NCBI GenBank assembly: GCA_030604345.1
Contig: JAUVWB010000123.1
Location: forward strand, 1-5,785
DNA from: Desulfofustis sp.
GTDB taxonomy: Bacteria > Desulfobacterota > Desulfobulbia > Desulfobulbales > Desulfocapsaceae
Direction: 5' to 3'
Length of the DNA stretch: 5,785 nucleotides
Below the pieces are notes generated by a model. It was not told the DNA's origin. It worked only from the letters and a program-made list of their open reading frames with translations, and did not search any database. Below, piece by piece: positions 1 through 5,689 of the stretch (its first letter is position 1; each line of letters starts with the position of its first letter). The translations under genes were made by a program, and so were the position numbers.

Positions 1-1140
1 ATCGTCGACCTGCTGCGCAACGACCTGTCCCGTTTGCTCGAAGAAATGGGGGGAGGACGGGTCACGGTGCCGTCCCTGTTCGATGTGGAGCGGTATCAGA
101 CGGTCCTGCAGATGACCTCGACCGTTGCCGCCGATTATGCGAGGGCGGCGGGGCCGACGCCCGACGAACTCATTCGGGCGCTTTTCCCCTGCGGTTCGGT
201 GACCGGGGCGCCGAAGATCAGAACCATGGAGATCATCCGGGAATTGGAACGCGAACCGCGCGGCGTATACACCGGGGCCATCGGCTATTTTTCCCCGGAC
301 GGGGGGGCGGTCTTCAATGTCCCGATCAGGACGGTGGCAATCGACGGAGAACGGGGCGAGATGGGCATCGGTTCGGGGATCGTCGCCGATTCCGATCCCG
401 AGGACGAATGGCGGGAGTGTCTGCTCAAGGCCCGCTTTCTGACCAATCCTCTGCCGGATTTCGAACTGGTGGAGACGATGCTGTACCAGCCTGTCGGCGG
501 GTACCTGTTTTTCGACGATCATCTGCAGCGCTTGTCGCGTTCCGCCGAGTACTACGGCTTTGCCTATGCTGCCGAGGAGGTGTCGGAAGCCTTGGTCGCC
601 TATGGGCAAACGGTAGAGCATACTTGTTGGCACCGGGTCAGACTGAGCCTGGCCCGGCACGGTGCGATCGCCATCACTTCCCGGCCATGCGCCCAGCCGG
701 CGGAGCTGGCGCTGCCCGACCCGGCAACAGCGGCTGGCGCGCCGCTCGTCACCATCGGCCTGGCCGGAGAGCCGGTCGATTCAGCCAACCCCTGGCTCTT
801 TCACAAGACAACCCACCGGCCGCAGTATGAGCGGGCCCTGCAGACGGCCCAGGCAGACAATCTCTTCGATCTGGTGTTCTGCAACGAGCGTGATGAACTC
901 ACGGAAGGGTGCATCAGCAACATCTTTGTGCTGATCGATGGGTGTTACCTGACGCCGCCGGAGTCTTCCGGGCTGTTGGCCGGGGTGATGCGCAATCGAC
1001 TGCTGATCGTCCCGGGTTTGGTGCCGGTTCGGGAGCAGGTGCTTACGCGCGCCGATCTGCTGCGTGCTCGGCGGATCGTCGTCTGCAACTCGGTCCGCGG
1101 TGTGCTGAGTGCCGGTCTGCAACTGCCTGAATCGATGTGA
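1..1140 (+). CDS. pabBC: Aminodeoxychorismate synthase component I fused to 4-amino-4-deoxychorismate lyase (PabB-PabC), 5'-truncated by the window edge
   Basis: The reading frame is open from base 1 to the TGA at 1138-1140, so the gene starts upstream; 379 residues are visible. Window residues 1-152 are the C-terminal end of a chorismate-binding domain: IVDLLRNDLSR at 1-11, PCGSVTGAPK at 63-72, and GSGIVADSDPEDEW near 124-137, which holds the acidic residues expected to bind Mg2+. Residues from about 153 form a class IV aminotransferase-fold (PabC-type) lyase. K269 in FHKTTHR is the likely PLP Schiff-base lysine, E302 in the E-G-C-I-S-N motif should contact the PLP ring nitrogen, and GLLAGVMR (324-331) and NSVRGV (363-368) follow. 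By family knowledge the fusion makes aminodeoxychorismate from chorismate and ammonia, then releases pyruvate to give p-aminobenzoate for folate, in the cytoplasm. The ammonia-supplying PabA subunit is not visible. The PabB lysine motif (PIKGT) would lie outside the window. A TrpE or isochorismate synthase identity is unlikely because of the fused lyase. Confidence 0.95.
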   Translation: MVDLLRNDLSRLLEEMGGGRVTVPSLFDVERYQTVLQMTSTVAADYARAAGPTPDELIRALFPCGSVTGAPKIRTMEIIRELEREPRGVYTGAIGYFSPDGGAVFNVPIRTVAIDGERGEMGIGSGIVADSDPEDEWRECLLKARFLTNPLPDFELVETMLYQPVGGYLFFDDHLQRLSRSAEYYGFAYAAEEVSEALVAYGQTVEHTCWHRVRLSLARHGAIAITSRPCAQPAELALPDPATAAGAPLVTIGLAGEPVDSANPWLFHKTTHRPQYERALQTAQADNLFDLVFCNERDELTEGCISNIFVLIDGCYLTPPESSGLLAGVMRNRLLIVPGLVPVREQVLTRADLLRARRIVVCNSVRGVLSAGLQLPESM

Positions 1141-1166
1141 GCTGAACGTGGTTTTCCGGTTGGCTC
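1139..1166. terminator. Weak imperfect hairpin between convergent genes (possible bidirectional 3'-end signal)
   Basis: GAGC at 1139-1142 pairs with GCTC at 1163-1166, and inner pairs continue (AAC 1145-1147 with GTT 1159-1161; GG 1150-1151 with CC 1156-1157) around a TTTT loop at 1152-1155, with bulges and G-T wobbles. It overlaps the pabBC stop codon and ends just before the stop of the opposing gene (1168-1170). There is no T-tract on either side, so it is not a classic Rho-independent terminator. Its placement in the 27-base convergent gap is the main reason to list it. Confidence 0.25.
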
Positions 1167-1167
1167 G

Positions 1168-1677
1168 TCAATGCACCGGCTCGTCGTCCTCCGGGAGGTG
1201 CGGTACCGGCGGTACGATGAGCTGATAGTGCGCCCCCAGTTCCCTGACCAGAGTCATGAATGCGGAGGGCAGCGGGGTGTCGCGATCCTTCAGCAGAATA
1301 CCCAGTTTGTCGGCGGTGAACAGGGTGTCGTCGGTGGTCTGCCCTTCCTGATGGTCACAAAGCGTCTGCAGGCGCAGGGCGTCGGTCAGAAAGGGGAGCA
1401 GGTGCGGCAGGTTGTCGGCCAGTCCGAGCAACTCCTGCTCGATGAACGCCTGGTGCTCCCGGCGGAAGGCGATGAACGCGGGATCGGGATTGATGGTGCC
1501 GAATAGCTCGTTGGTGATGGCCCCGGCGATTTGACCCCGATCCTGCGGCGCCAGATCCGGCCGGGACTGGTCGATCCGGGTCTTCATTTCCTTGAAAAAG
1601 ACCATCTGCACCAGGGCGATTCCTTCGCGCAGGACAGCACTGAGGCGGGATTGTTTCTCCCGGGTTGCGTCGTTCAT
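1168..1677 (-). CDS. Uncharacterised soluble protein (169 aa), coupled to the DUF493 gene
   Basis: I do not recognise this family. The ATG at 1675-1677 directly follows the TGA (1678-1680) of the upstream DUF493 gene, with no intervening base. There is no clear Shine-Dalgarno sequence in front of it, so translation probably depends on re-initiation by ribosomes finishing the upstream gene. The 169-residue product has no signal peptide, no membrane segment and no cysteine-rich or nucleotide-binding motif. It looks largely helical: a charged amphipathic N-terminal half (1-85, including ITNELFG at 54-60), a leucine-rich stretch LLGLADNLPHLLPFLTDAL (83-101), and a proline/acid-rich tail (PPVPHLPEDDEPVH, 156-169) that is probably disordered. 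It has only one cysteine (C107), so a metal or Fe-S site is unlikely. That this is a real gene rests on sensible composition, uninterrupted length and the exact junction with its neighbour. A role with the DUF493 protein is inference from coupling only. Confidence 0.8.
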   Translation of the reverse strand: MNDATREKQSRLSAVLREGIALVQMVFFKEMKTRIDQSRPDLAPQDRGQIAGAITNELFGTINPDPAFIAFRREHQAFIEQELLGLADNLPHLLPFLTDALRLQTLCDHQEGQTTDDTLFTADKLGILLKDRDTPLPSAFMTLVRELGAHYQLIVPPVPHLPEDDEPVH

Positions 1678-1962
1678 TCAGATTACCATTTTGACGTCCG
1701 GATGCTCGCTGATCCGGGTGAAGATTTCCAGGCGCATCTGCTCGCTGTCGACCACGAGGACCGCCTTGAGGCTGCAGTACCGGCCGCCGGAGCTGCTCTT
1801 TGATCTGCCGATGACCGGAATCATGGGCGCGCAGGCGGTAACGATGATCTCGGTCAAGCGTTGCTCATCAGTGCCGATGACCAGATATTCCCACTGGCAC
1901 GGGTAGGAGATATCCGGTTTGGCGGTTTGTATGAACGGTGTCGGCTGGGTTGGCTTCCGCAT
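1678..1962 (-). CDS. DUF493 (YbeD-type) small protein
   Basis: The 94-residue product resembles the whole length of E. coli YbeD. The aromatic-rich strand SYPCQWEYLVIG (19-30) matches the FPTPFTYKVMG region. A helix follows (DEQRLTEIIVTACAP, 32-46), then the S-S-S-G-G-R-Y-C-S-L turn (56-65), a strand (KAVLVVDSEQM, 66-76), a final helix, and the C-terminal HPDVKMVI (87-94), which corresponds to the family's IVRMVL ending. YbeD has a small ferredoxin-like fold resembling amino-acid-binding regulatory domains; the molecular function is unknown. I chose the ATG at 1960-1962 because it gives the family's usual length. An upstream in-frame TTG at 2070 would add 36 low-complexity, proline-rich residues and lies upstream of the predicted transcription start. 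The ribosome site is weak (AAGAAG close to the ATG). The stop abuts the next gene's ATG, so the two are almost certainly one operon. Confidence 0.88.
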   Translation of the reverse strand: MRKPTQPTPFIQTAKPDISYPCQWEYLVIGTDEQRLTEIIVTACAPMIPVIGRSKSSSGGRYCSLKAVLVVDSEQMRLEIFTRISEHPDVKMVI

Positions 1963-1992
1963 TGCTTCTTGATGACTAGGGTATGGTGGAAA

Positions 1993-2006
1993 CGGTCGCA
2001 AGACCG
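1993..2006 (-). other. Short perfect hairpin in the presumed DUF493 mRNA leader
   Basis: CGGTC at 1993-1997 and GACCG at 2002-2006 form a perfect 5-bp stem around a 4-base loop. If transcription starts near 2042, the hairpin sits about 30 bases upstream of the DUF493 start codon. No known riboswitch or attenuator pattern is recognised, and the following bases hold no U-run. It may be chance structure. Confidence 0.25.
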
Positions 2007-2048
2007 ATGGAAAAGGTGTTTTCTTCTCGGTCCCGGTTGGCGTGCCGA

Positions 2049-2077
2049 AATAGAAAACGGCAGCCGGCAAAAGTCAA
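2049..2077 (-). promoter_or_regulatory. Candidate sigma70-type promoter for the DUF493 operon
   Basis: Read on the minus strand, TTGACT (2077-2072; 5 of 6 to consensus) is followed by a 17-base spacer and TCTATT (2054-2049; 4 of 6). The predicted start near 2042 leaves a leader of about 80 bases before the ATG at 1962. The site supports the short DUF493 start, since the alternative TTG start at 2070 would lie in the promoter spacer. Based on consensus matching by eye. Confidence 0.45.
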
Positions 2078-2123
2078 GGAAAAGACCGGCCGTGGGGGTG
2101 TGTCCAGGGCCTGTGGAGACGAT

Positions 2124-2153
2124 TTGGAAAATAGTTGTCAATGGTGCTATAAT
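2124..2153 (+). promoter_or_regulatory. Candidate extended -10 promoter for the hybrid kinase gene
   Basis: A perfect TATAAT at 2148-2153 is preceded by TGC (2145-2147), giving the full extended -10 element TGnTATAAT. A modest -35 (TTGGAA, 2124-2129, 4 of 6) sits 18 bases upstream. Transcription would begin near 2160, leaving a leader of about 94 bases before the kinase ATG at 2254. This is the best promoter-like match in the window. Confidence 0.6.
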
Positions 2154-2204
2154 GCCTTCTCGTTGATGGGCGCTGCAAGTCCATCCGGGTCATCGGAGTG
2201 TGAG

Positions 2205-2219
2205 GTCGAATTCATCGAC
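2205..2219 (+). other. Small inverted repeat in the kinase 5' leader
   Basis: GTCGA at 2205-2209 and TCGAC at 2215-2219 are perfect inverted arms around ATTCA. The element lies within the predicted leader, about 35 bases before the start codon. It could be a minor mRNA hairpin or an operator half-site pair; nothing else supports a specific regulator. Confidence 0.2.
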
Positions 2220-2237
2220 ACGTTGATTTCGTACCCT

Positions 2238-2244
2238 GGAGGTG
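2238..2244 (+). promoter_or_regulatory. Strong ribosome binding site that fixes the kinase start
   Basis: GGAGGTG is a seven-base match to the anti-Shine-Dalgarno complement, nine bases before the ATG at 2254-2256. The alternative in-frame GTG at 2242 overlaps this site and has no ribosome site of its own, so the ATG is the start. Confidence 0.8.
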
Positions 2245-2253
2245 GTTCGTCTC

Positions 2254-4131
2254 ATGGTTGAATCCTTGAGTTTTCCCCGGGAACTGGTTGATGCCATCCC
2301 GATTCCTTTGTTCTTTCTCGACATGAATGGGGGCTTTCTTGGCTCCAACCAGGCGTTCAGGCGGTTCGTCGGCAAGTCGGACGACGAGGTTCGCCGGGAG
2401 GGCGTGTACCGGCTGCTGGCCGGCGACCAGGCCGAGCGCTTCGCGCAGCTGGATCGGGTGCTGGTGGCCAATGGCTCAATTCAGCCCTTTGAAAACCACG
2501 CCTTTGGTGCCGGTGGGCGGCGCTTCCATGTGATCTTCCGCAAGACGTTGGTGCACGACAGCGGTGGCGAGGTGTCCGGCATCGTCACCACCATGGTCGA
2601 TCTGACCGATCTCAAGGCCGTCGAAGAGGCGCTGATCGCCAGTGAATCGCAGAAAAAAGCGATCTTGGACGGTTTCCCGGGGATGATCGCCCTCTTTGAC
2701 CGGAACCTCGCGGCAATCTGGGTCAACGATACGGTACGACGTTCGGTGGGCATGCCGATCGGCCGGCTCTGTCACCAAATTATCTGCAAAAACGATACAC
2801 AATGCAATGATTGCGCCGTGCCCAAGAGCATCCGGACCGGTGAGGTGAAGATCGGTATTCAGCGGATTGAGCAGTCCGATTCGATAACCCCGCTTTTTTA
2901 CGAAATCATCGGTACTCCCGTCAAAAACGGGGCCGGGGAGGTCGAGAGTGTCATTGTCATCGCCCGGGATGTGACCGAACGGTTCAAACTGGAAAAACAA
3001 TTGCGCCATGCCCAGAAGATGGAAGCCATCGGCACGCTGGCCGGGGGCATCGCGCATGATTTCAACAACGTGTTGACTCCGATCATGGGCTATGCGGAGA
3101 TCCTTAAACTGAAAATGCAGCAGAAGGGTCTCGCCGACGAGGCGATGGATGAGTATCTCGGGGAAATCCTCCGGGCCGGTCGGCGGGCCAAGGGGTTGGT
3201 GGAGCAGATCCTGGCCTTTTCCCGCAACACCGAACAAAAGGAGAGTCCGCAGTTGCTCCACCCGATCGTCAAGGAAGTGGTCAAGCTGCTGCGCTCCACC
3301 CTGCCGGCGACCATCCAGATCAAGCAGGATATCGATGAGAAGTGCGGTCCGGTGCGGGTCGATCCGGTGCAGATTCACCAGGTGCTGATCAACCTCTGTA
3401 CCAACAGCGCCGATGCCATTGGCGAGAACCATGGAGTGCTGACCGTGGCCTTGAGAAGGGTCCGCGGGCGTGACCGTGAGGATGAGTGGGTCGAACTCAG
3501 CATCGGCGACACCGGTTGCGGTATGAAGCGCGAGCTGCGCGACCGGATCTTCGAGCCCTATTTCACCACCAAGGAGAAGGGACGCGGTACCGGCATGGGG
3601 TTGGCTCTGGTACACAGCATCATCAGCCGGCACGACGGCCGCATCGAGGTGGAAAGCGAGGAGGGTAACGGCACACTTTTTCGTATCCTGCTCCCGGTCG
3701 CAACTCAGCAGAAGAGTACCCTTGACCAGATCGTCAAGCCGGAACAGCTGGCCGGTGGTGACGGCCGAATCATGCTGGTCGATGATGAGCAGCAGGTGGC
3801 CCAGGTGACCGCCGAACTCCTGCGCAGCCTCGGCTACCAGGTCAGCGGCTGGACGTCATCGGTCGAGGCGCTGAAACACTTTCAGGAAAACCCGGAAGGA
3901 TACGACCTGGTCTTGACCGACCTGACCATGCCGCAGATGACCGGCACCGAGATGAGCGCCCAGATCAAGAAGATCCGGCCGGAGGTGCCGATAATCCTGT
4001 TTACCGGATACTCTGAACGGTTGAGCCGGGAAGCGGCGGTAGATGCCGGTATCGACGAATACTGCATGAAACCGGTGGCCCTCCGCGAACTGGCCCATAC
4101 CGTCTCCCGTCTGCTCGCACACCGGTCCTGA
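2254..4131 (+). CDS. Soluble hybrid sensor histidine kinase, PAS-PAS-HisKA-HATPase-REC
   Basis: The 625-residue protein has no signal peptide or membrane segment and should be cytoplasmic. PAS 1 spans about 6-122 and ends in MVDLTDLK. PAS 2 spans about 135-245, ends in ARDVTERFKLE, and carries C173, C178, C184 and C187 just before the helix leading to the second sheet half. HisKA (about 254-330) has the H-box with phospho-acceptor H268 in GGIAHDFNN. The ATPase domain (about 365-483) shows the N-box with N384 in NLCTNSADAI, the G1 box D419-T-G-C-G, the F-box FEPYFTT (433-439) and the G2 box GTGMGLAL (445-452). A C-terminal receiver (about 504-625) has acidic pocket D510/D511, phospho-acceptor D556 (TDLTMP), T584 and K606. 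All catalytic residues are present, so it should autophosphorylate and pass phosphate to its own receiver. By family knowledge such hybrids relay to a histidine phosphotransfer protein and a separate regulator; none is in the window. The cue is unknown, and the cysteines hint at metal or redox sensing. Confidence 0.95.
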   Translation: MVESLSFPRELVDAIPIPLFFLDMNGGFLGSNQAFRRFVGKSDDEVRREGVYRLLAGDQAERFAQLDRVLVANGSIQPFENHAFGAGGRRFHVIFRKTLVHDSGGEVSGIVTTMVDLTDLKAVEEALIASESQKKAILDGFPGMIALFDRNLAAIWVNDTVRRSVGMPIGRLCHQIICKNDTQCNDCAVPKSIRTGEVKIGIQRIEQSDSITPLFYEIIGTPVKNGAGEVESVIVIARDVTERFKLEKQLRHAQKMEAIGTLAGGIAHDFNNVLTPIMGYAEILKLKMQQKGLADEAMDEYLGEILRAGRRAKGLVEQILAFSRNTEQKESPQLLHPIVKEVVKLLRSTLPATIQIKQDIDEKCGPVRVDPVQIHQVLINLCTNSADAIGENHGVLTVALRRVRGRDREDEWVELSIGDTGCGMKRELRDRIFEPYFTTKEKGRGTGMGLALVHSIISRHDGRIEVESEEGNGTLFRILLPVATQQKSTLDQIVKPEQLAGGDGRIMLVDDEQQVAQVTAELLRSLGYQVSGWTSSVEALKHFQENPEGYDLVLTDLTMPQMTGTEMSAQIKKIRPEVPIILFTGYSERLSREAAVDAGIDEYCMKPVALRELAHTVSRLLAHRS

Positions 4132-4143
4132 CCCGTTTCTTCC

Positions 4144-4188
4144 GATCAACCGTTCTCGCCGGCCCGTTTCCGGGCGGCGTGGTTGATC
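4144..4188. terminator. Long inverted repeat at the convergent kinase/TM2 gene ends
   Basis: GATCAACC at 4144-4151 is an exact inverted match to GGTTGATC at 4181-4188. Inside, CGCCG (4157-4161) pairs with CGGCG (4175-4179) and CCCG (4163-4166) pairs with CGGG (4171-4174), with one bulged base at 4162 and a four-base loop at 4167-4170. That makes 17 base pairs. On the minus strand the loop reads GAAA, a GNRA tetraloop, and the structure covers the last 14 codons and stop of the TM2 gene. On the plus strand it begins 13 bases after the kinase stop. Neither side has a T-tract, so this may be a bidirectional transcript end or 3'-stabilising hairpin and not a standard intrinsic terminator. Confidence 0.5.
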
Positions 4189-4568
4189 TGACTGATCTGC
4201 GAGTTCAGCGTCCAGAAGTCGTAAATGATTCCCACGCCGAAAAGGCCGAGGGTGCAGAGGTAGAGCAGCCCGGTCAGCCACTTGCCGCAGTACATCCGGT
4301 GAACACCGAAGACCCCGAGGAAGGTAAGCAGCAGCCAGGCGATGTTGTAGTTTACCGGCCCATCCACAAAGCGGTAGTCGGCGTCTCGGTTCATCGATGG
4401 AATGAGAAAGAGATCGATGATCCAGCCGACGAACAGCAGGCCCAGGGTGAAAAAGTAGACGGTGCCGGAAATCTGACGGCCGTAATAGAAACGGTGGGCG
4501 CCGAGAAATCCGAAGATCCACAGGAAATAGCCGATCAGTACGTCATGGGTGGTGGGTTTCGTTTGCAT
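4146..4568 (-). CDS. Tandem TM2-domain membrane protein (140 aa)
   Basis: The 140-residue protein consists of two TM2 units about 65 residues apart. Unit 1 (about 8-57) contains GFLGAHRFYYG (20-30) and D52 in the second helix; unit 2 (about 72-121) contains GVFGVHRMYCG (85-95) and D117. Each unit is two hydrophobic helices joined by a short loop with the family's G-x-H-R-x-Y-x-G signature, so four membrane spans are expected in the inner membrane. A short polar tail (NHAARKRAGENG) ends the protein. Most TM2 proteins carry one unit, and the biochemical role of the family in bacteria is not established. The ATG at 4566-4568 lies inside the 3' end of nagZ (26-base overlap, different frame) with a purine-rich AAGAAGAG about 11 bases ahead, so translation is probably coupled to nagZ. 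Its last codons and stop lie in the 4144-4188 hairpin. A link to the cell wall is only suggested by the nagZ overlap. Confidence 0.88.
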   Translation of the reverse strand: MQTKPTTHDVLIGYFLWIFGFLGAHRFYYGRQISGTVYFFTLGLLFVGWIIDLFLIPSMNRDADYRFVDGPVNYNIAWLLLTFLGVFGVHRMYCGKWLTGLLYLCTLGLFGVGIIYDFWTLNSQISQINHAARKRAGENG

Positions 4569-5598
4569 TGATACGTTGTCTCTTCTTGAGGTTCTGGACG
4601 CGCCGATAGGCGCAAGCGATCTGTTCGGTGGTCAGTGCGCCCCTCTCGATACCGCTGCGCACGGCAGCTATGCAACGGCGCAACAGGTCTGGGTAATACA
4701 CCAGATTGTTGCCGATCAGCAAGAGGTCAACCCCGGCGGCCAGGGCCAGGCAGAGGGCTTCATCGAGGCGGTAGTGCTCGGTGATAGCCTGCATTTGCAG
4801 ATCGTCGCTGATGACAACACCGTCAAATCCGAGGTGACGGCGCAGGAGTCCGGTGATGGTGGCTGGTGACAGGGTTGCCGGATAGCGGGGGTCGAGGCGC
4901 CGATTGAACAGGTGGCCGGTCATCACCATGTCCACCAGGTCGTGGTTGAGCAGGGAGTGATACGGCTGCAGTTCCTCTTCGTGCCAGGTGCCGGTGACGT
5001 CGACGAAACCGAGATGGGAATCGGAGATGGAGCTGCCGTGTCCGGGAAAGTGCTTGATACAGCTGATGATCCCGTGCTTTCTGTGGCCTCTGATCCAGGC
5101 GGCGGCATGGTCGCTCACCAACTCTGCCCGGTTGCCGAAGCTGCGGCCGAGAGCGCCGATGATCGGGTTGTCGGCGACGCGATCGATATCGACGACGGGG
5201 GCGAAATTGACCGTGATGCCCAGGTCGGCCAACAGGGCGGCGGTTCGCTCTGCCTGGCGCCCGGTCTCCTCGATGCCGACGGCCGCCATCTGGCGAGCCG
5301 ACGGGAAATCCGGAAAACCGTTGGCCGGGGCCAACCGTTTGACGGCGCCCCCCTCCTGGTCGATGCAGATCAGCGGTGGATCGGGGCGGAGGGCCCGTAG
5401 CGCGGCCGTCAATCGGCGGTGACTGTCGGGAGAGACGATAGTGCCCGGTGGATCGGGCTCGGGCAGGCAGCGACTGAACAGTACGACACCACCAAGCCCG
5501 CCTTCCCGGATATCGCGGACGATCGGTGCGGAGTCGGTGAGTTGTGAGCCGCTGAAGCCAATGACGAAAAGGGCGGCGATCTGGTGGTTGAGGTCCAT
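4543..5598 (-). CDS. nagZ: Glycoside hydrolase family 3 beta-N-acetylhexosaminidase (NagZ type)
   Basis: The 351-residue protein has the GH3 barrel from start to finish. It begins with the family's IAALFVIGFSG opening, then GGVVLF (36-41), IDQEGG (79-84), NFAPVVDID (131-139), NPIIGALGRSFG (144-155), KHFPGHG (182-188) and the D193-S-H195 dyad of NagZ-type enzymes. SDDLQM (264-269) follows; its first Asp, D265, is the likely nucleophile by analogy with the SD motif of GH3. NagZ removes N-acetylglucosamine from anhydro-muropeptides in the cytoplasm during peptidoglycan recycling. The absence of a signal peptide agrees with that. Related GH3 enzymes with other beta-glycoside specificity cannot be fully excluded, but the DSH dyad argues for NagZ. 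The ATG at 5596-5598 is preferred because the family's N-terminus starts there and an in-frame TAA lies 13 codons upstream without another start between. No good Shine-Dalgarno sequence precedes it. The 3' end overlaps the TM2 gene by 26 bases. Confidence 0.93.
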   Translation of the reverse strand: MDLNHQIAALFVIGFSGSQLTDSAPIVRDIREGGLGGVVLFSRCLPEPDPPGTIVSPDSHRRLTAALRALRPDPPLICIDQEGGAVKRLAPANGFPDFPSARQMAAVGIEETGRQAERTAALLADLGITVNFAPVVDIDRVADNPIIGALGRSFGNRAELVSDHAAAWIRGHRKHGIISCIKHFPGHGSSISDSHLGFVDVTGTWHEEELQPYHSLLNHDLVDMVMTGHLFNRRLDPRYPATLSPATITGLLRRHLGFDGVVISDDLQMQAITEHYRLDEALCLALAAGVDLLLIGNNLVYYPDLLRRCIAAVRSGIERGALTTEQIACAYRRVQNLKKRQRINANETHHP

Positions 5599-5660
5599 GT
5601 CTGAGGCAAACGCTGCGATGATACCCGGTAATTTTTAAACTATACGAATCATTACAAGGT

Positions 5661-5689
5661 AGTATACCGATTTCAGAGGGCCTTGTCTT
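5661..5689 (-). promoter_or_regulatory. Candidate sigma70-type promoter for nagZ
   Basis: Read on the minus strand, AAGACA (5689-5684; 4 of 6) is followed by a 17-base spacer and TATACT (5666-5661; 5 of 6). The start would be near 5654, giving a leader of about 56 bases that includes the AT-rich stretch at 5630-5640. The -10 box lies in a small inverted repeat GGTA-N3-TACC (5658-5668), which could be an operator or chance. Judged by eye against the consensus. Confidence 0.4.

Noticed and set aside
1963..2070. N-terminal extension of the DUF493 protein from a TTG at 2070
   Set aside because: The extra 36 residues are low-complexity and absent from the family, and the predicted promoter for the gene lies across this TTG.
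2135..2140. TTGTCA as the -35 of the kinase promoter
   Set aside because: It is only seven bases from TATAAT; the usable -35 position is TTGGAA at 2124-2129, supported by the extended -10.
2242..2253. GTG start four codons upstream for the kinase
   Set aside because: The GTG lies within the Shine-Dalgarno sequence serving the ATG at 2254.
2476..3633. Long minus-strand open frame (385 codons) opposite the kinase
   Set aside because: It lies wholly antisense to a kinase with all expected motifs, and its conceptual product is histidine/aspartate-rich with no recognisable domain; long antisense frames are common in GC-rich genes.
3856..4521. Minus-strand frame of 221 codons across the kinase end and TM2 gene
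   Set aside because: It crosses two well-supported genes in the wrong frame or strand and gives a proline/arginine-rich product without domains.
4912..5400. Plus-strand frame of 162 codons opposite nagZ
   Set aside because: It is antisense to conserved nagZ codons, and no promoter or ribosome site was seen for it.
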